Numbered from the stretch's first letter, positions 47,112 through 60,313 are shown. The stretch: 64,000 nt of DNA from Combretum micranthum (GCA_024138025.1 JAMXBD010000636.1:310001-374000); one strand, 5' to 3'. A program made the numbers and translations. Notes: generated from the sequence alone by a model not told the origin.

Positions 47112-47244
47112 ACCAGTCTCCTTTGATGTGAATGTATGCCTTGTACCGATATAGAAGCTTTCGAGTGACTGAGGTAGTCATTCTTAAGATTTAATATTGC
47201 GTACGGCGGGCTGTCACGTTTAGGGTACCCATTGGGGTGTGACA

Positions 47245-47249
47245 AAAAT
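47245..47249. repeat. Target duplication AAAAT, right copy
   Basis: Directly after the terminal GTGACA; matches 38281-38285. Confidence 0.75.
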
Positions 47250-50200
47250 ACCTGACTGCAGGGTCCTCGTGGCCTCAACCACAAATAAGGGAACTACAAA
47301 AGATATCTATAGGGGTATAAGCTAATAGGCTTAGTGAGAATTATTTCCATAAATGACTTCTCGAAATGAAAAGTCAAACAAGTTATTTAAGCAAACATAT
47401 GAGATGCAACATACACATGGGCAAACAAGGCATATAGTTTTTCAGAAACTATATGTTGAATGCCTCCATTCGGGGTTTGGTGATACATAACCTTAAAACA
47501 AGTAGTTTTTATTAAAAAGATTTGTGCTTTCGATCAATATCGCCAAGAACCATAAATCTACTTGAATTAAGCCTTGCTTCCGGACTATCCGCCAAGCATT
47601 TTCTCTATGTCGCCAAGCAATCGCTTTCGGTCACTCTGCCAAGTGTTGCTTTCGACCTGAACTATCATCCTTCTTACCTAAGGATAATACCAATGCAATG
47701 TGACTCACTTCATGGTATGCATGAACCAATTGATTTGTGACTTCATAGCATCGTTTTATCAAAGTTAAGGTGATCATAGAATTTTAGACAAATAAAGTAT
47801 TATACTAAAACAAACATTAAATCAATTCCAGCGTCGATATTCTTAGGATCCTTTCAACCAATTATCTTACATATATATCCATTTGTCTTTCCTTAGTTCT
47901 AATGCGACTAGATTACAAGCACAATCAGGTAAAGCAATTTAAGGAAATAAACTCACGATGCAATGACGACGATTTCTCTAGCAGATGAGTCGCTCACACA
48001 ATCCTCCTAATCGAAATAGTCTTCAGGGTATAGGTATCCTTCATCGGTATCACCTAACCAAGGAAAATACCCAAAATGAGTATTTCTTGATGATTTTCTT
48101 GAGTTTTGATAAAACAATGTCATGAAAACGTTAAAGTTCGTATAAATGAGAGTTCCAATTTAAAATGGCCATAACTTGGTCATTTTAACTCGGAATTGCG
48201 CATATAATATATCATTTTCTACCTACTCAAAAAGATCTATTCATTTCTAAAAGTATTTCTATTAAACTAGATCATATAGGCCCCGAAACAGTGAGATAAA
48301 AATCACCACTAATTTTCCAACCCAAAAACAATTTTGGTTCAAACATTAAATCATTCAAAAGTGGTTTGATAAATACTTAGTTATCTATATGGTTGAAGAA
48401 ATCATCTCACTTTATAGCTACTTAGCTCATATTTATTCATACTCAAATGTTTGTTGTCCATTTATATTTCTTAAGTAGAACAATGTTGATTAGAAGTTTT
48501 AGAAAACTATTGTTTACAAGAAATTTATATTGAAATGTTTTTGCAATGAATACTTTGATTCTTTTGTTTCAAGAATTGCTTATTTTTACCTATTTTTCCT
48601 AGATGACTTTTGAAAAAAATAATTTTTTTTTTCTCTTTCTAATTTCTCTACTTTTAGTGTACTTTTCCCATTTTTGTTCTATACAATCTTCTTTGACTAT
48701 TTTTGAAAAGATCTAAACTGAAAATTGTTACTTCTGTTTTAAGGTTTTTGTTATGTTGTGTTTTTATAGAAATCATTTTTACATCAAAAATCATTTTTCT
48801 TTTGTAAAACAAAGCGATATAGAATGATTTAAAAAGCTTTTAAAACAACATAGTTTCAAATTTGTAGTGAATTTTTTTAAAACTTGGAAAGGAACTTTTT
48901 ACTTTTGGTAAACCATAAATTTTATATTTCATATTAAACTTATTTCCTAAGTGACGAAACCTCCTTCTTATCAAGTCTTTTTAAAGCTTTGAAAAATTTA
49001 GACAACAATCTTAATGCATGATTTTATGAGAAATAATAATAAGCAAAAATAACATAAATAATAAATAAAGTCAAGTATTGGGAGTCTTAGCTTCTTCAAG
49101 GCTCTCGGGACTTAGAAATAGACTAGTCCCAAAAGAAAAATAAAATAAAGAAAGAAAAATTTGTTTTGACATGATGAGGCCAAGTCTAAGACTAGAGACT
49201 AGTCTTAAAATAACAAGAAATAAAAAAATTGCAATGGAAGAAATAAATAAATTACTTTGCATGAAAATAAATAAATTGCAAGTGAGCTTAATATGCTCCA
49301 AAAATATTGTATATATATATAATAATAATACTTAGATATAATAACAATAGCAAGAACAAAATAAAACAATATAAACATAAATGGAGTTTCATGAACAAGA
49401 ACAATACATGAACATAGTGTAGCTCCATAATACTTAGTCTTTGGAAACTCACACCATGGTCATGTAAAGTTACATGACATAAGGAGAAGAAAAATAATAA
49501 GAAAGTTTACCTGAAGAAGTTTTGGTAATGTTATGTGGTTATGGGTTTTGTTGTAGGTAGCAAAGTGGTTTTGTGATTTTTTTTGAAGAGTTTTTGGGTG
49601 GATTTTTGAGAGAGTTTGAGAGAAATTTGAAGAGTTTTGTAAAGAATTTGTGTGTAGTAATTGTGTGCAAAAAGTGAAAGAGGAGGGGGGTATTTATAGG
49701 AAAATATGGAGTGATTTTGATGATTAAAATAAAGAAAATTGAAACAAAATTGAGAAAGAGAGGGAGCATGGGGTGCCAGCCATGAGTGTAGGAGAGAGGG
49801 AGAGATTTATTTTTTTGTATTTTGTTGATTAAAATAAAGTAATAAGTAGGTAAATATGAAATAAAGTTATGAGAAAGTTAAAAAGTAAAGGTTAAGGTTA
49901 TGATGTTTGTAAAGTAGGTGTAAGAAAAAGTAGAGATAATAGAATAGTAATAAATAGTGTAATATAAAGTAGATATGACTAATAAAGTACCGGTAGTAAG
50001 AAAATGCGCGTATAATTGCTATATCTGTTATTTTTATTTGCTGAAAAATTATAAAACTGATAGTTTTAAAAACCTTATATTTTACGAGTCTAATGGTATA
50101 TTCGGAATATTTTACTATTCCGAGCTCCATGAACACATTTTTCAAGAACGTATCCGATCGGTTCGAACGAGTCGCGATTTTACTAATCTGATCTTTTTTA

Positions 50201-50387
50201 GGCTTCCTTGGGTAATTACGCACTATTCTATATTCTAAACTCCTATTTACTTTCACCAAGTTGCTTATTTGGGTTTGCCGGACTTAAGCTATTACGTCTA
50301 ACTAGGATTTTGTTGACTGTAGAGTTCCGGTTGACTTCCAGATTAGGGTTTTAGGCTGAACCGATTCCAAAAATTTGGGTGTTTACA
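47245..50387 (-). repeat. 5' part (U3/R) of the old element's LTR, split piece D
   Basis: Minus-strand LTR beginning (right to left) TGTAAACACCC at 50387. TATA box on the minus strand at 49691-49698, then an exon-like segment at 47957-48053 (TTAG|GTGATA, GTGAGT donor). The left edge abuts the nested solo LTR after AAAAT; it continues in piece A at 38285. The right edge abuts a polypurine tract, so this is a 3' LTR. Confidence 0.82.
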
Positions 50388-50404
50388 ACCTAACCCCCTT
50401 AAAG
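50388..50404 (-). promoter_or_regulatory. Polypurine tract of the old minus-strand element
   Basis: On the minus strand CTTTAAGGGGGTTAGGT directly precedes TGTAAACACCC. It proves the orientation and that the LTR to its left is the 3' LTR. Confidence 0.78.
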
Positions 50405-52988
50405 AAAGTTTTGTCATCAAAACTTGGAAATTCATATCTGCAACTTCAAACAACTTAGGTACTTGGGTTACATCTCATCCAAGGCTCCTTATGTTGCTTC
50501 TTCGTGGAAAAGATTTCTCTTACTTGATTTCCTTATTTCCCAACTTTTGAACTTTTCGGCTAAAGATTTGTACTAGGTATTCCTTATAGGGGAGATCCTT
50601 CTTTAAGAGTACTAACTTTATCTCCGAAACTGATCCCTTGATCAATCGTTGTATAGAGATTTGGAATATGTTGCATGCTTCTAACAGGTTTAGATGACAA
50701 GCTAAAATTCTAACTTATTTTATTATTTCCAAAAGATCTGATGAGTGCACACGATGTACATTCTTTATCCTTAAGTACACTTGATCTCTGTTTGAAATTT
50801 CTAGGGTCCTCATTTCTGATCTGTCTTATTTTTCCTCCTTCATTCTTTGAAATTCGTGATATACGCTCTTATTGTCTCTCCAAGGTTTGATTTGTTTGCT
50901 TTGATTGTTCATTAGCCTGAAGGTGGCATGCGATATTAAAGCTTAGCCTTTGACTTCAAAATCTCTTGTAGATTAGTTCAACACTTGGGTACATTTCTTG
51001 TGTCCCGAGTTGATATGATTCCGACTCGTATCCAATGCTATCATACTTTAAGGCTTCGCCAGCTCATCTAATCTTTAGTTAATTAGACAGCATTGTTCCA
51101 GATTGATACTATTGGTAATCCATGAGAATTTTATCCCATATTTATTCCAATATCAGGAAAGATTTTGTAAATCTTTTCATCTCCTGGTACTCTTATTCCC
51201 TTGTTGATGCTCTTTCTTCGTTTCGTTCCTTCCATCAATAATGATATTTGAAATTTTAGACATAATTTGGTTCCTTTGGGATGTTTCGTACATTCCAGGT
51301 TCTGCTCATAACTTCCTTTCTTAATTCTTTATTCTTAGGCACACGAAATCATCCTTTAATTCCTTTGATATTATCATCGTTGTCCATCAATACATTTTTC
51401 TTCTTAAATTTTCCTCTTTATCCTTTGTATCTTCTCATCTCAGCGTTAAGTTCCCTTAATTCTTCTTACCAAGGTTAGTTCTAGCACCATTAGCTAACTC
51501 TTCCTTCATTCCTTGTCCCATGATCTTAATGCTCAACTTCTCAATTCCTTTTTATCAACTCCTCGTGTTTTGTGAGCAAGGTGGACACTTGAAATTATAG
51601 TCCTTGATTTAATTCTAGCTATCTTCTTTTTCCCTTTTTGTTCTCTTGTTTAGAATAGACTAAAATATCGTCCTTTTATCCAACAAGAGATATATATATA
51701 CTTGGTTCAAGTTGAATAACCCAAAAAGCATTACTAGAAACTTATGTGTCCATAACGAGTTTGAGAAGCATTCCTCTGAATCACCCTTTGATTTGATCCT
51801 TAGTTAGTAGTATTTTGATCTTAAATCATGAGAAAACGTGGTTGCTCCTTATAGTTGGTCAAAAGATCTTCAATTTTAGGGAGCGGGTACTTACTCTTGA
51901 TTAAGACTTTGTTCATCTCCGAAATCAATGCATAAACTTAGGGGTTTATCTCTTCTCCCATTACAAGCCGAACTGGCGTATTCCATGGTAGTATACTTGA
52001 TTGCATAAAGCTTTGATCCAAAAATTTTTATAGTTGTTTCTCCAACTTCTTTTAACTCTATTAAGATTATTTATGGGCTATTAGTCTAATCTCAAAGTTG
52101 ATCCTTCTTTTCGGATGTGATCTAAGCCATTCATCCGAAAAACTTCTTGAAAAACTTATTGAAAATCATGAATATCTTTAAGGATAGGTTTTTCTTTATT
52201 TTTTTTCCGTATCATCAAGGTAGTCATCTATTCTCTCTAGGGCTTCCTTCATCAACTTGAAGGAACATCATTCCTCATTTGTTGCCATAATTCGTTCTTT
52301 ACCAACGTTATCTTCCCTCTTTATTGGTTTATGAGTTCTATGTTCTTCTTGTGACTTTTTATTAGTGATTTATCGGGAGACAAATATCTTATACCAAGGG
52401 TTACTTCTTAATTCCACTACTTTTAAAGTCACAAGCGATTGTATGTCCTTACATCGTTATTAGATAATCCTTCAATTCTTTTTGGGTTTTAACATCCTTT
52501 CTTGTGGAGATTTTAAATCTTAAAACTAAGGGTTGACGTTTGTTATTGGTGGTCTCAACTTCTTATCTAGGTATAACAAAAGAATGTGTTGCTCCGAAGT
52601 CCAACAGAACAAAAACATTCTGGTTTCCTAACTGTAAGCTTCCTACATATTTGACAGGGGACTATTACTCCTATTCGCATATCTATTTGTCTACAACATT
52701 TTAAACTTCATGCATTGCTTAAAACAAAGGAATAATAACAAAGACGGTTTAAGGCTTAGCCGTTCCCATGTCACAACTATAGTCTCTATAGCATTCCAAG
52801 GCAGCCAAGTCTCCATCCTTTTCATTTATTTCTTCACTTATCCATATTGTCCTTTAAGGTTGTAGATTTGGATTCTTGAAGCAATGGATTTTGATCCACT
52901 TTGACTTCTACTTCCATTTCCTTTTCCAATCCTTATAGGAACAACTCCTCTTGAAGACCTTGTCAAAATATTCCTCCCTTGTGGACAA
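50405..52988 (-). pseudogene. pol: Decayed gag-end/PR/RT/INT region of the old element
   Basis: No long ORF remains, but minus-strand translation shows, from right to left, a possible knuckle remnant (CPQGRN near 52975) and a protease remnant (VLLDFGATHSFV near 52600), where the usual DTG is DFG. RT remnants follow at about 51780-52075 (ELKEV, LSLCIDF, then in another frame NKVLIKSKYPLPKIEDL and GATTFSHDLRS). The 2.6 kb is shorter than a full pol, so internal deletions are likely. The integrase part (50400-51700) is too decayed to read with confidence. Confidence 0.68.
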
Positions 52989-55900
52989 TGTAAACCCCGA
53001 AATTTTTCACAATAGTATACAGTAGTAAAATAGAAAACGTAAAATAGATAGTGAATTTAGGATCCGATAAAAATCCTAGAATAGATCTATGAGTTGTAAT
53101 AAACTCATTCCTAGTTGGAAAAACCCGAATAAAAATTTTCTCGACCTTAATAGATACCAAAAACGAGATTTCATATCTTGAACTGATAATTCAAGATATA
53201 ACTAGAAATAGCTTTAAAGTTTCAAAACCGATAAAATACAGTTTATTAATAGAGCTTATCGGTATAAAACAATAATTTAAAAAGTAAATACTAAGATTAT
53301 ATATACAAATAGACACTAATACTGAACAATAATCATTAAATTAGATTTAAAAAGAAAAATTCAAACCCGCTGTTATACTTGTTAGGAAATTTTAAATTTA
53401 TTAGGACTTGATTCCTAACTTAATTCATCGAAGTTGAACATTTAATCACGTAAGTTAAAAATGCAAAAAATAATTAATCGTGTGAAGTTTTAACTAAAAA
53501 TTTGAAAATACGAATAATTTAAAGTTTTGTAGTAACTTAGGTAGTTTTATCTCGATAAAATGTAAATATAACGAGTATAGTTATACGCAAACAATTTATT
53601 ATTAGAATAAATATTTTTGGTTAATAACTATTAAATATATATATATATAAAGAGAAAGTCAGATTTTATTTTCAATCGCTACACCGCTGCACAAATGGAA
53701 AACTTGGATGTCGAACAGCAGAGGAAAATTTTCCCCTTCACGCGTGCTGCAGGATGCCTGAGCAAGACAAATCTTTCCCCACACGCACAACAGAGGTCGA
53801 GCATCATTTCCACACAAGGCAGCCAGGGACGCGCAAGCAGCAGACATCATCTTCACGCGCATGCAACGGCCACCGACCAGTAAGCTGTCTCCACTCGTGA
53901 GCAACAGGAGTCCACCAAGCAGCAGCTTCATCGCACGAACAGCAGCAAGGATGACCGAGCGTCAACTCCACGCATAAGCAGCAACAGGCAGCACCATCGA
54001 GCAGCATCCATCCACACACACGAGTAGCTGAAGCAGAGCACGATGGAAAATAGAGCAGCAATAGCAGAGGTTTTTGTTGCAACCAGCTGCTATTCAATCA
54101 ACTTTGATCCAATTTTTACAACAAATTTCAACACGAAAAGGACACCTCAACTAACCCAAAAGCATATACCTATATCCTACATTTAATTGGCAATTACAGC
54201 CCAAATGGAAGAGGAAAACGCTGCAAATTAAGGATAGAAATTCGTCCTGCAGCAGCAAAAAAGACTCCCCTGCTGCAGAGCTTTGAAATTTTTGCCTAAC
54301 TTTGATCAAAAATTTGAGCCTTAAACTTCAAACGAAATTGACCCACAATCCAACCACAACTTTCCACATGCAATCAACAATAAATGAGGAGAATTTTAGC
54401 TTGGATAAACAACCACAACCATCCCAAATATCTTTGCAAAAATCGGGTGTTACTAGCTACAGCAGGGGAAGAATTCAACAAATACAGCAGCACACATCTC
54501 CAGATTTAGCTCTGATTTTTGCAAAATTCCTAAGCTTCAATGAGCTGATATTTTTGACCAATTAAACACCAATAGAGAGCCTTCAAATGGACACTTCTTA
54601 CATCAATAATTAATGAGAAAATCGGATCCAAAATTTATCCAAAAATCAAGATAAATTGTTCAAGAAATTTCAAAATTTCACACTTCAAACTTCAACAGAT
54701 TTTGACCCTATTTTTATACAATTTAAGCTCTTATTTTTACACACATAAAAAGCATTAATTAGCTACCAAACAAACACAATTAAGACCCCTAAAGATAACC
54801 ACAAAAATCTGTCAAAACACAAGTCAAATTGTCATCCAAATTTGCAAAATTGTATGGAAAATTCCAGCTGCCATTGTGAACATTTTTCAAGCCCAAAACC
54901 CATTCCTTAGCCCCTAAAACTTAGCCTAGTCCTAGTATATGTATATAAGCTTAAGTTAGTTAGTTACAATTTGAGCTCATAAATCCCACAAAAGCACTCC
55001 AAAAACACAGCTGCAAGCATAAGTGCGTCCAGCTCTTTTTCCTTCCCTTTTGCCATTGCAACCTTCAACATAGAAGCTTAGAAACCCTTGTATAATCAAC
55101 CATAAACCCCTAGCTTACTTCCATATCCTACCTACACACTAAGTTCATCAACAACATCCACAACTAAATCAAAAGTCTTAAGTTATCCTAAGATTCAAGA
55201 GGAGGAAACTAGCTTTACAAGGTGAGGATATTGGATTGCATTAGTAAAACTCCCATTACAGTTAATGTTGTTTAGTTAGAAACTCATCAGCTATTCTTCG
55301 ATCTAGGTTTAATTCTTGCTTTAAGAGGAAGTTGAACATCCTTCTTTCATTCCAATCCAAGGTAAGTTCTAAACTACAACCTATCCTTGTTAAATTTGTG
55401 AATAGACTTTAGGATGGATTATTGAGCATTGGAAGAAAGTTTTGTGGTTGATAGAAGTTGTTAATCTATTGATGAATTCAAGTGAAGAGATGGTTGATGT
55501 GTTGAGAATGCCTAGATATTGTTGGAAAAGAAAAACAACAACTTAGAAATATTATAATTATGGTAATAGTAAATTCGGATCTCGGATTAAAATGTACAAA
55601 ACAAGACTCAAATTTCATCTAATCTAGTCTAAATTCATGTTTAAAGCTTCTAAGACCTTATATGAACATAAAACTTGATAAAACAAGCTTTACAAGCATG
55701 ATTAGAAGTCCTACATTACAAAAAAAGTGTTATGAACAAATTCATAGAAATTATACATGCCAAGACTTCTACAAATTATGATGGAATTTAAGATGTAAAT
55801 GAAAGTTTAAATGGGATCCTCTAAAATAATACATATAATCCAAAGAAACTTAAAAGAATTAAACAATAAAAATTTCTTTCCCATAAGAATCAATACTTTA

Positions 55901-57242
55901 AGAAATAGTTATAAACCATAGGAATGATACCAAATACCGACATAGGACACTTAGACACTCATAGGAATTTAATTTTCCATTTATAAATATTATTGATAAA
56001 TATTTCATCTTAATAGGTAATTTCGATACTATCGAGGATTTCCCGGTCGATTATTACGACTGATCAGTATGAGCAGGTGAGTAACTTAGACTTATTACAT
56101 TGTTTGTGATTGTAGTTTAGTTGCACTAAAATACAAAGATAATAATGATGAACTCGCGTATATATGGGATTATGGGATTTGTATGCTGTTTGAAATTACT
56201 TATTTGACAAATACTAACCAAAAGTGATAATGAATGTCTTGTGAAATTACTGTATGTGAAGCATGTTGAATGTCTGAATAAAGTTTGAACACTTATAACC
56301 TGACTAAAAATTATTGAACTCATAAGTAAAATGGTGCATGCATAGCATGATTTGCACATACTGCATTATGTTTTTATGATCGCCTACTACGTGTTAGAAT
56401 TTCGGTTCTCTGGTAATACTTGGTTTTTCTAGGCAAGAGGTTGTTTGTTCTACGCAAGTTTACTTTTTTTCTGTCGGTTTCATGGGAACTAACTGGTAAC
56501 GAAGGACGCCGCTCATGGTATCGCTGTGAAATGTCTAACACTTAGTGGAGTTTCTAAGGCGTAAAACAGGAAATGAGAGTTTAAAACATCATTAACATAA
56601 AGAGATAATAATTGTGAGGATTGTGGATTTCTTATGTACTTAGTTTCTTCTGGGTAGATGATTTAGGAATCGGTTCCTTCAAACCCGATGAGAGGGCGTA
56701 AATCTCCATCCTATTTGGATTCCGGTTTGTCCGAGCTTGTAATTGTTCATGTGTTTGATTGATGCATTACATATAATTGATAATAACTTGCTTGTTGTGA
56801 TAAGTCTGGTTATTTACTGAGCCCATGGTTATGCTCACACTCCTACAGTCCTTACAGGATGACACTTAAGCCTTGGTTGGTGGCTTCTAGGAGCTTAGAG
56901 CCGGTACGATTCTAAAGCTGGAAGAGTTTTGGAAACAGGGAAAAATAGCTTCTTTATTTATATGTATTAATTGGTGTTAGTGCATCAATTTTATTATCTG
57001 AGAACTTAGATAGTTTTATGGTTTGTAATAGTTATTATTCAGACAGTAGCACTTAATTATGGTATTGTGATTTTATTTACTTTCATCGTTTCTTATCACG
57101 CAACCAAAAAGATCCTGTTTTGTTAAACTCATGTCACTTTCCAAAGTAGTTCTAGTATTGATATGTGTATTTGATATTGTTTGGGTTATCAGGCTGTATC
57201 ATAATGTATATATTACTACTAGAGTGCTATTGGGACGTGACA
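52989..57242 (+). repeat. LTR 5, diverged array-family LTR
   Basis: Begins TGTAAACCCCGAAAT and ends TTGGGACGTGACA. TATA box 53644-53651, GC-rich leader block about 53690-54060, exon-like segments 55307-55361 (55 nt) and 56017-56076 (60 nt) with intact splice sites. Many of its variants are shared with LTR 2 of the array. Substitution-type divergence marks it as older or as another subfamily. Confidence 0.9.
53644..53651 (+). promoter_or_regulatory. LTR 5 TATA box
   Basis: TATATAAA at the end of a shorter TA tract; the following G run of the array LTRs is replaced by GAGAAAG. Confidence 0.55.
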
Positions 57243-57250
57243 TATTTAGT

Positions 57251-57263
57251 TGGTCTCAGAGCT
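57251..57263 (+). promoter_or_regulatory. Primer binding site with one mismatch
   Basis: TGGTCTCAGAGCT, one substitution (A to C) against the tRNA-iMet site in the array. A mismatch at the fifth position would weaken primer annealing; it fits decay after insertion. Confidence 0.8.
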
Positions 57264-57844
57264 ATGGTTGCAAGTATAAGAAAAAGATGAAATTAAACAA
57301 AATCATAATTAGTATACATAGTAGAGGTGATAGAATTATTTAGGGTTAGTAGGGGTAGATTTGGGTAGAACCTAAAATAAAATCTGTATGATTATAATAG
57401 TCATGCAAATTTTTTGTGGTGCAGGCTAATCCGACAACCTGTTATGTTAACTGGTTGGTTTTCAGTATGCAACCTTCATAAACTTTAACTGATTACAAGT
57501 GAAGGTTGAGGGTCTTGGTGAAAGACCTAGCATTGGCAGGCAATCCTAAAAAATTGGATCAGATTTTGAGCAAATGGAGACATAGATTAAGGCCACTCTT
57601 TAGAGATTGGTTGTTCCTGATGGAGAAAGCACACCCGAATCCAGGTTCTGCTATTGAATTAATTTATAGGTTTGAAAGATTTGTTTGTAGGAATGGTGGA
57701 TCATAAGATCATATTTTATACAAATCTTGATGATCAAAAGAACTAGAATGGATATTTGTTTGATTAATTTTTATGTTTCAGGACTAATTTGGATAAAGAA
57801 ATCAAAACAAAAGAATTTGAATCAAAAATAGGAAAAATTGAAGT

Positions 57845-58400
57845 CAAGGCCGGCAATTCACCATTCAAAGCCGCCGGCCTTCAGACAGCTTACATCCAAG
57901 GCCGTTGCAGCATTGCCAGCTTTGCCCAGCTTAAGTTCAAACAACATTCAAAGCCGCCTCAAAGCTGCCGGTGTAAAAGATGAAGCAGCCAGCGTACATG
58001 AAGGCCGGCAGCCTAGAAATGAAACATCCCCAGCTTTGAAGGAGTTACATTATAAGCCGGCATTAAAGCCGCCGGCCTTGAGGCAGCGTACATCATAGAT
58101 TTGAAGCGACATGAAGATATCCAATGCTTGAAGGAAATTGAAGAGACAAATCTGTTGGAGTGTCTACGCCGGCATGAAAGCCTCCGACTTTGGGACGGCG
58201 TTCGTTATAAATCAGCCCAACTCTTCATTTCTGACCATATATGCCGGCTAGATTTACATCTAAGCCGCCGGCGTAGAAGCGGCCTGCATTGTAACTGATA
58301 TTGAAGGCTGCCAGTGCACTGCCTACGCAAAAGAAAATTTCAAGATATGCCACCTGTAAGCCGCCGGCGTAGGATCCATAACGGCCGGCGTACAATGTGA
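57845..58400. repeat. GCCGGC-rich irregular repeats in the insertion
   Basis: About a dozen copies of GCCGGC or GCCGCCGGC in a loose pattern with AAGCCGCCGGC, CAGC and TACAT blocks every 30-60 bases, upstream of the TATA box. GC content is far above the neighbourhood. ORFs here (up to 86 codons) are repeat artefacts. Confidence 0.65.
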
Positions 58401-58435
58401 AACAAGTCATTTAATGTTTTGCACAAAATTTTTCC

Positions 58436-58443
58436 TATAAATA
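58436..58443 (+). promoter_or_regulatory. TATA box in the 1.8 kb insertion
   Basis: CCTATAAATAGGGGG, a canonical plant TATA context, about 740 bases into the insert; it suggests U3 then R/U5 on the plus strand. Confidence 0.55.
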
Positions 58444-60313
58444 GGGGGTCTTCTCCTCACTTTCAGAAGCATCCAAGAATCCAATAATTCAATCATCCAT
58501 TCCACAATCCAAGTAGCTCTGGAATAGATTAGAACAAGCATTTCATAGAGATTTTTGAAGAGATATTTGAAGTTATACAAGAAGTTGCAAGTGAAGCTTT
58601 GATATTTTGAATTGGTGATATCTAATCTTATTACTTTTATGCAATTCATATATCTGAATAGTTTGATTATAATGAAATCATTTGCAATTTCTTATCTGAT
58701 TTTTGAATCATCATCCATGAGTAGCTAAATTCTTTTTGTAGGAAGTTGATGAAGCTTTAAACATGCTAAAATGATTTTTGAATCCATGTTATAAGATAGT
58801 TAGAATCATGAAATATTCATATTGAATTCTGATTATTCATCATACTTTTGATGTATAAGAATTCTAGTAACTCGGAAGGGAAATTAGGGTTCATATGAAT
58901 TCATAAATTGAGATTAAATTGCAATTGCGGAAGCGGCGGAGTTTAATCTAATTTAGAAATTGTCCATGAATATTAATGCAATGTTTTATGTTGATTTCTC
59001 ACTAAGGAATTAGGAGATGTTAATATAAAGTATTAGTCAATTATAGAATCGGAAGGTTTATAATTGTAATTTTGATTCCACTAATAATTTATTTAGCGGA
59101 AGTTATTGAATTGTTTTGTGGTTTAAAAGGTTTTCAAACTCTGTTTTTAAATCTTGACAATTTCTTATGAATGTTCATGAATCTAATTATCATTATAACA
59201 TGACTTCAAGTTGATTGGCAATAGTTTAAAGTGGATTCTACTCCTTCCCACATTTTTCCATCATATCCCTCTCTTTAAAAAGCTCATTGCATTCATATAG
59301 ATAATTAATTAGATAAGTTAGTTTAATCTAATCATTTTAAAAAGATCAATTGCCTAGATATTAGTATTAGTTGATAATTGTCTAGTAGTTAGTAAATCTC
59401 CATGGGATCGACACTTTACTTATGCTATATTACAATAGAAGGCCTAGTACACTTGCTAGAAATATGCTTTAAAATTCAATACTAATCATAGCACATCAGT
59501 GGAGCAGTAGAAATAGATAATGTAGCATTTGTAGTATCAATGAATTCCAGGAGGCCGACTTTCCCAGATTTCAGGATATGGGAGTATATTGGCAAAGGTT
59601 GGATATATGCTCATGATTTTAGGGAGGATCACATTGGTGTACAGTACTGATCCATGCACTGATGAGTGGATAATGTATCATCTCAGTAATTGCAAGTTTC
59701 CTAAAGGACGTATTACAGAGTCGACCTGCTATTATACCCAGTTGAGCCTGATGCCAAAGTCCTTGTGGTTTTTGTGATACTTTTTCTCATAATATTACTC
59801 AGGATACTGTATTACCAGTTAGTGGACAGGAAAGGAGATCAACCAAAAGAGGAGTAGCCAGTATTGATTTGGAAGAAAATACTGACAGGACAAAGAAGAC
59901 CAGGACAGGGAGTAATGTGTCAGTTCCACAAGAATTAGAATTCTTGGATTTCACACATAGTACTTAGGTCAATATAATACATGGAAGGGAACGCCACATG
60001 GAGGATGGATATGTGGTGAGGATACAGTGTTTGTACATGAGGGTAAACAAGCTCCAAAGACACAGGGAGTACAGCTTGATGGGTCTGAGCTTAGTTTAGC
60101 TCCACCTGGACAGCATGTTGAGATCCACGAGTTGAGCAGCAGCGACTCCAGTGATCAGGAGAGTACCCACAGTTGGATGCCCGAGATAAGGGCAAGAGAC
60201 CACTTTACCCCACCCCTAGAGAGTTTAGTGAAAGAATGTTGTTTTATGTGTTGTAAATAGACTAAATATGTATGACTTATGGTGTTGCTTTTGATGATCT
60301 AGTAGATAGATAG

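Larger units (their letters stand above)
38286..47244 (+). mobile_element. Solo LTR on plus strand, itself interrupted
   Basis: Two pieces, 38286-41769 and 47112-47244, add up to about 3.6 kb. It starts TTTAAGCTCC (a mutated TG terminus) and ends GGGGTGTGACA. It is flanked by AAAAT at 38281-38285 and 47245-47249. It is homologous to the minus-strand LTR it sits in: shared blocks around AAAAATATCAG, the TATA region, and GGGGAATGCCCC near 41670. No internal region is present, so it is a solo LTR left by LTR-LTR recombination. Exon-like segment at 40729-40794 (TTTAG|GTG, GTGAGT donor), open through 22 codons. Confidence 0.85.
37898..52988 (-). mobile_element. Old minus-strand Ty3/gypsy element, 3' part, with nested insertions
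   Basis: Its 3' LTR is 37898-38285 plus 47245-50387 (3.5 kb once the nested LTRs are removed). Next comes a minus-strand polypurine tract and a decayed internal region with RT and protease remnants, up to the insertion of another element at 52989. The rest (gag, primer site, 5' LTR) must lie beyond the window. The left end begins TGTTACGCCCC, preceded by TCAAC, the expected 5-bp duplication to look for at the far end. It is the oldest element here: it hosts at least three nested insertions and no ORF survives. Confidence 0.82.
57701..59498 (+). mobile_element. 1.8 kb insertion with TSD GTGGA, probably a solo LTR
   Basis: Absent from the three array units. GTGGA occurs at 57696-57700 and 59499-59503. 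The insert starts TCATAAGATC and ends TAGCACATCA. It has a TATA box (CCTATAAATAGGGGG near 58436). Near its 3' end are GGGATCGACACTTTACTTATGC and CTAGTACACTTGCTAG, the kind of sequence found near the ends of plant retrotransposon LTRs. It has no protein motif. The 5' terminus is TC rather than TG, so identification as a solo LTR is tentative; the lineage is not determined. Confidence 0.65.
57401..60219 (+). pseudogene. ORF0, fourth copy, split by a 1.8 kb insertion
   Basis: The 5' part (to 57700) covers the first third up to RFERFVCRNGG; the 3' part resumes at 59499 with the next residues and runs to PLYPTP-like sequence with further small indels. Upstream of the possible acceptor (AG at 57423-57424) two bases are missing relative to the array. 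Before the insertion it differs from the array copies by many substitutions, after it by few. Confidence 0.62.

Noticed and set aside
49867..50259. 130-codon minus-strand ORF in the old LTR
   Set aside because: Lies in U3 of an LTR, AT-rich, Phe/Tyr/Leu-rich tail, no domain; not supported in the related LTR at 38286-41769.
57789..58298. Three overlapping ORFs in the GCCGGC repeat cluster
   Set aside because: All frames are open because of the GC-rich repeats; no start context or domain.
57701..59498. Reading the insert as a MITE or other DNA transposon
   Set aside because: No terminal inverted repeats were seen, and the TATA box plus LTR-like 3' sequence fit an LTR better; the exact class remains open.
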